From: Symbiodinium natans
Taxonomy: Eukaryota; Sar; Dinophyceae; Suessiales; Symbiodiniaceae
DNA: 64,000 nucleotides
Assembly (NCBI GenBank): GCA_905221605.1
Contig: CAJNDS010002798.1
Coordinates: 133,437-197,436, forward strand
Direction: 5' to 3'
Shown here: positions 58,151 to 64,000 of the stretch, piece by piece
Layout: the number at the start of each line of letters is the position of its first letter
Position numbering within the stretch: position 1 is the first letter of the stretch
Notes under the pieces: generated by a model
The model's database searches: none
Told to the model about the DNA's origin: nothing
The model's input: only the letters and a program-made list of their open reading frames with translations
Program-made: the position numbers and the translations under genes

Positions 58151-58473
58151 CGCTCCTCCGAACCCTAAACCCTAAACCCTAAACCCTAAACCCTAAACCC
58201 TAAACCCTAAACCTAGACCCCGGCAATCTGAGGTGCTCCGGGGCTTACGGGGTCTTTTGGGGGGTTTATAGTTTATAGCTTATAGCTTATAGCTTGTAGT
58301 TAGAGCGTTTTATAAGCTATAGTTATAGGGATTTTTGAGGTTATGGGGGCTGTCGGGTTTTTATTCTATATATGAGGCTTAGGGTTTCAGATTTGGGTGT
58401 TGGGGTATGGGGTTTGGCTTCGTACACTCAATCGCCCTACCACCACCAACGCCCAGCCCCTGCAGCCACTAAA

Positions 58474-58558
58474 GGCCCTAAACCCTAAACCCTAAACCCT
58501 AAACCCTAAACCCTAAACCCTAAACCCTAAACCCTAAACCCTAAACCCTAAACCCTAA
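58474..58558. repeat. CCCTAAA array
   Basis: About 12 clean CCCTAAA units. Shorter CCCTAAA arrays lie at 58160-58213 and 58668-58706. Confidence 0.95.
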
Positions 58559-58715
58559 CCTGAATCCTCAACTAACCAGAATTGTGTGGAATGGTGCATT
58601 GATATGTCGATGCAGCAGCGGCTGCAAAGCGGCTCTCAGCGCAATGCTGCAAACCCGCTTTCAGACGAACCCTAAACCCTAAACCCTAAACCCTAAACTC
58701 TAAACCCAAGGAACC

Positions 58716-58795
58716 TTGTTTCTGCCTGCCCTGCGCAGCTCCTCTCCCCATCCATTCAGCGCATTCACGGCCTCCGACAGAAAGCCCTCTGGCAC
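58716..58795 (-). CDS. Unassigned exon
   Basis: Minus-strand frame reading PEGFLSEAVNALNGWGEELR, then RAGRNK before a GTTCCT donor. The helical composition suits a soluble domain. It sits 3' of the TPR gene's stop and so belongs to the next gene downstream. Confidence 0.4.
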
Positions 58796-59289
58796 GTGCT
58801 TTGCTTGGGCGCCTGGCCAGATTCGACAGACATCCTTGCCCTCAGTCTCAAACCAAGATGATTACTACTCCGTTTATCATTACTAATAATGTTAATCGTA
58901 TGAATAGAACTAATAATACATTAAAACTATTGCTATCATTATTCTTATTATTAGTAGTACAAAAGTGCACAGCTGCTAGCAGCCGCCATCCAGCGCACCC
59001 CGATGCCGCGCGCCTATGCTGATGAGCTTGCCCCGCAAATTATCATCATTCTCACCAAGCACCTGAGTGGCGGTTTAGGGTTTCGGGTTTACGGTTTAGG
59101 GTTTAGGGTTTAGGGTTTCGGGTCTCGGGTTTAGGGCTTAGGGTTTCCTGACTTCACTTCAGAGGCCAAACCGGGGACATTGCAGGGAGCTGGCCAGGAG
59201 CCACCCACTCCAGCTCCAGAGCATGCTGTCACATCTGGACTTTCAAAAGCTGGCCAGGCTAAACACAAAGGAAGTTATCTGCCTGGAGA

Positions 59290-59375
59290 ACCAGCCAGGC
59301 CAGTCAGTGCTGTTAAAGAGCATGTCGATCGCCCAAAGGTTGCCGCACCGGATACGCACCAGCGACCCGAAAACC
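59290..59375 (-). CDS. Unassigned exon
   Basis: Minus-strand frame reading SLVRIRCGNLWAIDMLFNST and DWPGWF. The opposite strand also has a long open frame here, but the minus frame has better residue content and fits the uniform gene direction. Boundaries approximate. Confidence 0.33.
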
Positions 59376-59480
59376 CTAAACCCTAAACCCTAAACCCTAA
59401 ACCCTAAACCCTAAACCCAAAACCCTAAACCCTAAACCCTAACCCTAAACCCCAAACCCTAAACCCTAAACCCTAACCCC
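59376..59480. repeat. CCCTAAA array
   Basis: About 14 units with CCCTAACCC and CCCCAAA variants, ending at the donor of the short LRR-like exon 59478-59518. Confidence 0.95.
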
Positions 59481-59518
59481 GCAGAGTCTGCAACTTGAGC
59501 TCCAGCAGAACCGCTGCC
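59478..59518 (-). CDS. Short LRR-like exon
   Basis: Minus strand: after a GGCAG acceptor the frame reads AVLLELKLQTLRG up to a GTTAGGG donor inside the telomere-like array. LLELKLQTL fits an LRR strand. It could be one of the first LRR exons downstream of the TPR gene. Confidence 0.35.
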
Positions 59519-59654
59519 CAACTGGTATTTGAACAACACAACATTCACAACAATGAGCAATAATCATACCATCCTTACACTACACCAGAATAAGCAGAAC
59601 AATAAGACAAACATTGGGCAGCCACTTCTATCCGAATCATGAAGTGACATCTTG

Positions 59655-59745
59655 GGGTTTACGATATTAGGGGTACCTTGTTGTGGATCCTTTGTATAAG
59701 CGGATCCTATGATTTGGGAGTCTAGATCCTTAATTTCGTAGTAAC
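59655..59745. mobile_element. Inverted-repeat element, family B
   Basis: GGTTTACGATATTAGGGGTACC on the left and TCCTTAATTTCGTAGTAACCC on the right, with AAGCGGATCCTATGATTTGGG in the centre. It abuts a CCCTAAA array directly on its right side. Confidence 0.65.
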
Positions 59746-59818
59746 CCTAAACCCTAAACCCTAAACCCTAAACCCTAAACCCTAAACCCTAAACCCCCCC
59801 ACTTCAGGCAAAGTTCTA

Positions 59819-62800
59819 TCAGAAGCCGACATCGACCGAGGCCCAGGCTTTGGTGAACTCGATGCCCTCGTCCACCAACTCCTGCGGACAACGTGCTGCT
59901 TCTCGGGTTTAGGGTTTAGGGTTTAGGTTTTTAGGGTTTAGGGTTTAGGGTTTAGGGTTTAGGGTTTAGGGTTTAGGGTTTAGGGTGTAAGGTTTAGCGA
60001 GATCTCTGAGCTACTCTTGGGATGCCTGTGCTTCGGCCCAGCGCCCGAGCTTCACGTCCAGCAGCGCAGCGTTGTGGCAGGCAAGGGCAAGGTAGTAGGC
60101 CTCTTGACCCCGAGCTTGGACTGTAGTTCCGGGGGGGCAGGTCATACAAAGAGAGAGAACGATCCTTGCCGCATAGCATGAGAGTGCAGGATGCAGAACG
60201 GATACAGGCTAAAGGCCCGAGAAGGCCCCCCCACACATACATCCACACATCAAGATTCACCTGAAACGCCTAAACGCCTCAACCCTAAATCCCCACCTGT
60301 ACCATCTCAGGGAGCTCCACATTCGAGAAGATGTTGTACATGAGGCCCAGCGCCTTCAGAAATGGCTGCTGACGTCAAATTCTCACAGCAAGGAGACGAA
60401 TGCCATCATTTTGCCATCTTAAACCCAATGGCCCCACTTACCCTAAACCCTAAACCCTAAACCCTAGACCCTATTTTCCAGAGAACGCCACACGAGGCTG
60501 CGCAAGCCTCCAAGCCCCATCGAAGGCCGTGCTCGTCGTGGTCGATGTCGCCCAGCACCGCAGAGAGGTTCAGAAGCGTGAGGGCCTCGGTTCCCCGGAA
60601 ACCCTAAACCCTAAACCCTAGACCCTAAACCCTAAACCCTAAACCCTCTTGCCAGACCAAGACTCACTAGACTAGAAGTACACCCAGGTAGGACAGTGCC
60701 GGAAGATGGAACCACTTGCCGCAAGAACCGGTCTCAAGCGAGCGGCGATGAGGAGCGGGTGCTGCTGCACTGTGTCTCCACCAGCCAGGCAGAGGCTCTT
60801 GGCCTCAGTGCTTTCGAACATCCCCTAAAAATGCCCACATCCAACAACCCTACTTCCACACCGAAAGGTGGGGAAATCACTGTACCAACACTGCCTCCTG
60901 CATCCAGGGCGCTTCGCCGAGAGCATCGATGGCCTCGGAACTGCCCTAAAATCCTCCCTGCATGCTTGCACTCTGCCAGCAGCAGGACTCTAAACACCCA
61001 TCCGTTTGCAGACCTTGAACCCTTAACCTCAAGCCAGCCTGTTCCCAACATGGCCCTCCAAAGCTTCTTGCAAAGGGGCCCTTAACCCTTAAGCATGAAA
61101 AGCCCCAAGCCTTGGTGATTCTAAGAGGACCTGTAAAGGGGTTTAGGATTCGGGTTTAGGGTCTAGGGTTTAGGGTTTGGGGTTGAGGGAACCCTTAGTG
61201 ACCCCTTAAAGGACGACTTTAAGGAAGCCCTCTTCCCAACATGCCCAGCACCGTGACTCGAATCTTTGAAGGGCCATGATATCCCTTTTAAAATCTAAGC
61301 CCCCCAGTTGAACAGAAGAGGCCATTTGGAAGGCAACCCTACAGTTGAGGGCCTAAACTCTCTGATCCCTGAACCTTAAACCCTACACCCTAAACCCTAC
61401 ACCCCAAGCTGCCTTCTGGAAGAACTTGATCCTTCTCGCAGCACAGGCCAGCACCGAGAGCGCAATGATCCTGGCGGGGAGGTGGAGGGGGGAATCAGGG
61501 ATTCGAGGCTTCGTTCAGCAGCTTCGGGCGCCGAAAGAACTCCGAAACAACACCAAATCCTAAGCCCTAAACCCTAAACCCAAATTAAACCCTAAACCCC
61601 AAATCCTAAACCCCAAACCCTAAACCCCAAACCCTAAACCCTAAACCCTAAACCCTAAACTCCCTCTGCTCTGCACCTCATGAAGTCGAAGTCCGCGTCC
61701 GGGTCCGTCTGGAGCCGCGGTTCGCTTGACTTTGTGGCCGGGATGCACTGCCTGGGTCCCCCGTTCGCAGGGTGTTGGGGAGGTTAGTAGGGTTTAGGGT
61801 TTAGGGTTTAGGGTTTAGGGTTTTGGGTTTTGGGTTTAGGGTTAGGGTTTAGGGTTTAGGGTTTAGGGTTTAGGGTTTAGGGTTTAGGGTTTAGGGTTTA
61901 GGGTTATAGGGCTTAGGGTTTCGTGAACTCCCTCCCCCACCTCCCCCCACTTGATGCCAGGGCACTCGCAGAGCTTCATCGCGATGCGGGCCTCGCGCGC
62001 ATCCAGGTACGCCAGCGCCATTTTGCAGTGCGTCAGGACTGCCTCCGGCTCTTGGCACAAACATCAGCGCACATCAGCGCTAGCCCCAAAAGGGCCCTTT
62101 TGGGCCCCCCAAAAGGAGCCCCCAAAAGGTGCCCTAAAGTGTCCCTCAAATCCCTACAGAACCCTAAACCCTAAACCCTAAACCCAAAACCCAAACCCTA
62201 AACCCTAAGCCCTAAACCCTAGACCCTACAATCCGGAAAGTTGGGACGTGGTTTGAGGGCGACTCGAGCTGGGACTCCCCTTGACTATGCCTTCTGGGGT
62301 ATGGGGATAAGGATGTTCCATCCTAAACCCTAAACCCTACACCCTAAACCCTAAACCCTAAACCCTAAACCCTAACCTTAAACCCTAAACCCGAAACCAA
62401 CCTTTTTGGAGTTCACCATAAGGGCCTCCCTGTGGTTCTGCTTGAACTCCGCATCAAAAGCCACGATTCCCATCTCGCAGTGCTTCAGCCTCCGACTCCC
62501 GGGTGTCAAAGCTTAGGGTTTAGGGTTTAGGGTTTAGGGTTTAGGGTTTAGGGTTTAGGGTTCAGGGTTCAGGGTTTAGGGTTTGGGGTTTGCGGTTTGG
62601 GGTTTGGGGTTTAGGGCTTGGGAGACACATGCTTGAGGGTTTCCAGGCTTTCGGGCTCTTGGGGGTTTGGTTCTGGGATTTAAGGCTTTTAGGAGGTCAC
62701 AGGTACCTAAAAAACCTGGTGACTTGGAGGTTCGGACGCTGTTTGCGCGTGGGTTTTAGCTGCTCAAGCACAGTCTGCATGTACATTTTTCAGGAACACG

Positions 62801-63796
62801 AGAATTAGATTAGGATGTCCCACAGCAAGAAACACTGTAAAAAAAACCCGATGTTTTTTGAAGCTTTATCTTGTGGACCTGCAAAAATCTGAAATATATG
62901 ACATAGAAGTATACATCGCTCCTTTCACTTCGGGCGTTCTAGTGAAAGGGCGCAATGGCGGCAAACAAGCACATAAAACCATGTTTTTACGATGTTTTAC
63001 GACATGCACACAAGGGTCAGTTTTGTGCATTTTTGTTTTTTTCTTTTTATGTTGCTTCTGGTGGCAGTTGTTAGTAGTTCGAGCGTCATGACGACACACC
63101 GTTCGCATAAGCCTTGTGACAATGCGTCTTTTTACAGAAACGTCAAACGTCCTGGTGCAGCGTGTTGTTTAGACGGGCAAAAACGCTGTAAATATCGGTG
63201 TTTTGGGCATGGATAGAGTAACATGGTCATAACCAACCCCTCCCCTCCCCTCCCCCCCGCCAAAAAAAAAAACTCTCCAAAAGTTCACGAAACAACAAGG
63301 TTTTGTAGGTACCTGTTTCCTTTTAGGAATGATAGGATTTAGGGCTTCCAGGACTTCGAGGGTTTCTAGGACTTCTCGGGCTTCCGAAACTCCTGGGGCT
63401 TCTTCTAGAACTTCTAGGGCTTCCCAGTATTGAGGCTTTCTAGGGTTTCCAGGGTTTCTGGGAATTTTTAGGGCATAGGTTTAAGCTGTAGCAGAGTTTA
63501 TAAAGTTTAGGGTTTGTAGGTTTGCTAGGACTCATGCCTTAGGGATTCTAGGATTCAGGGCTTAGGGTTTCTAGCATGTCGAGTTTCGGGTCTCAGGGGT
63601 TCTGACACCAGGCAGCTTCTCTATCTGGTGAGCCATGCGGTCTGCCATCAAGGTCGGCCACTTCCGGTGGTAAATCTCCTGAGCGCAAGTTTGCTTAGGA
63701 GCTCTAACCCTAAACCCTAACCCTAAATCCTAAACCCCAAACCTTACTGGTACGAACTCGCACTGCAGAGTCAGCATCTCTTTGCCAAGTTGCCGT
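59819..63796 (-). CDS. TPR-repeat protein, 3' part including stop codon
   Basis: Exons: 63748-63796, 63609-63678 (IYHRKWPTLMADRMAHQIEK), 62402-62489 (LKHCEMGIVAFDAEFKQNHR), 61951-62042 (VLTHCKMALAYLDAREARIA), 61661-61724, 61413-61470, 60508-60585 (ALTLLNLSAVLGDIDHDEHG), 60297-60368 (FLKALGLMYNIFSNVELPEM), 60017-60100 (AYYLALACHNAALLDVKLGR), 59819-59881 (ELVDEGIEFTKAWASVDVGF then TGA). The YYLALACHNAALLDVKLGRWAEA-type helix pair is a tetratricopeptide repeat, and neighbouring exons have the same helix-turn-helix periodicity, as in kinesin-light-chain-like TPR scaffolds that bind partner proteins. Donors: GTAAGG at 63748, GTTTAG from the telomere array at 61661, GC at 61413 and 60508, and GA at 60017, where only GA restores the frame into the last exon. 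The gene continues upstream beyond the window or into untraced exons. The specific partner is unknown. Confidence 0.72.
61790..61922. repeat. TTTAGGG array in TPR gene
   Basis: About 17 units between TPR exons 61661-61724 and 61951-62042. A CCCTAAA array (61560-61660) lies on the other side of the first exon and forms its donor. Confidence 0.95.
62510..62600. repeat. TTTAGGG array in TPR gene
   Basis: Faces a CCCTAAA array at 62325-62395 across TPR exon 62402-62489. Confidence 0.95.
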
Positions 63797-63880
63797 CTGA
63801 AAATACAACCTTGGCATCTCACGGGCCATCCCACAGCATCTCGCAGGAATGTGCCACAGGGTAAGGGCGCCGAGTCTTAC

Positions 63881-63987
63881 TGTTGGTGAGTAGGGAATGA
63901 GGGAATGAGGTACCCTACAGAATCCTTTAAAGGGTATATATAGGGGGATAGAGGGTACCTCCTTCCCGCATTCCCTACTCACCAACA
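63881..63987. mobile_element. Inverted-repeat element, family C, with GTGAGT/CAACAG ends
   Basis: Left arm CTGTTGGTGAGTAGGGAATG and right arm CATTCCCTACTCACCAACAG are perfect complements. Read on either strand the element starts TTG|GTGAGT and ends CAACAG, that is, with a consensus-like donor and an AG acceptor. The core matches the 22.41 kb copy (GGGAATGAGG, TATATATA). Confidence 0.75.
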
Positions 63988-64000
63988 GGAGGAAGTCCGC

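Noticed and set aside
60696-61085. 129-codon plus and 105-codon minus open frames
   Set aside because: Both are long Met-started frames in wrong registers. Weak exon-like minus pieces (SSEAIDALGEAPWMQEAVL and TEAKSLCLAGGDTVQQ) occur in other frames, but I could not fix their junctions.

Overview
ORGANISM. This is a eukaryotic nuclear window of about balanced base composition that is full of interstitial plant-type telomere-like repeats (TTTAGGG/CCCTAAA). Almost every coding exon I can support lies on the minus strand, and the exons chain into consecutive genes running from the right edge to the left edge. When exons are joined by matching reading phase to known protein families, every acceptor is AG but the donors are mixed: in my hand models roughly 38 GT, 24 GC and 5 GA. 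Head-to-tail gene order, GC/GA-AG introns and TTTAGGG repeats together point to a dinoflagellate (Symbiodiniaceae/Suessiales-like). The family assignment is inference. No spliced leader, rRNA, tRNA or organellar gene was seen.

LAYOUT, in transcription order (right to left). (1) 63.8-59.8 kb: a TPR-type helical repeat protein, with its stop codon in the window. (2) 59.5-45.7 kb: a series of ribonuclease-inhibitor-type leucine-rich-repeat exons, well chained from 52.7 to 45.7 kb and less surely upstream. (3) 44.9-37.1 kb: an SLC4/BOR-type anion (bicarbonate/borate) transporter, nearly complete. (4) 33.9/31.5-13.4 kb: a large SulP (SLC26-like) anion transporter with a C-terminal STAS domain followed by a cyclic-nucleotide-binding domain, with its stop codon found. 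(5) 13.2-10.5 kb: one or two unrecognised genes, one with a clear three-exon 3' end. (6) 9.0-8.5 kb: unassigned exons. (7) 5.1-0.4 kb: a voltage-gated cation-channel-like gene in which the S1, S2, S3 and S4 segments each lie in their own exon.

WHAT FILLS THE REST. Introns are large compared with the 42-290 bp exons. They hold tens of TTTAGGG/CCCTAAA arrays, several families of short inverted-repeat elements that resemble introner/MITE elements, one hairpin of about 0.5 kb, microsatellites and long poly-C/poly-G runs. The arrays often touch splice junctions. Several GT donors are the telomere unit itself (exon end followed by GTTTAGGG), and many introns begin with TTTAGGG and end with CCCTAAA, so they could fold back on themselves. 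I consider this arrangement the most interesting feature of the window. Two ion-coupled anion transporters lie next to each other on one strand, close to a channel-like gene. Dinoflagellate gene order generally carries little pathway meaning, so I do not read them as a functional cluster.
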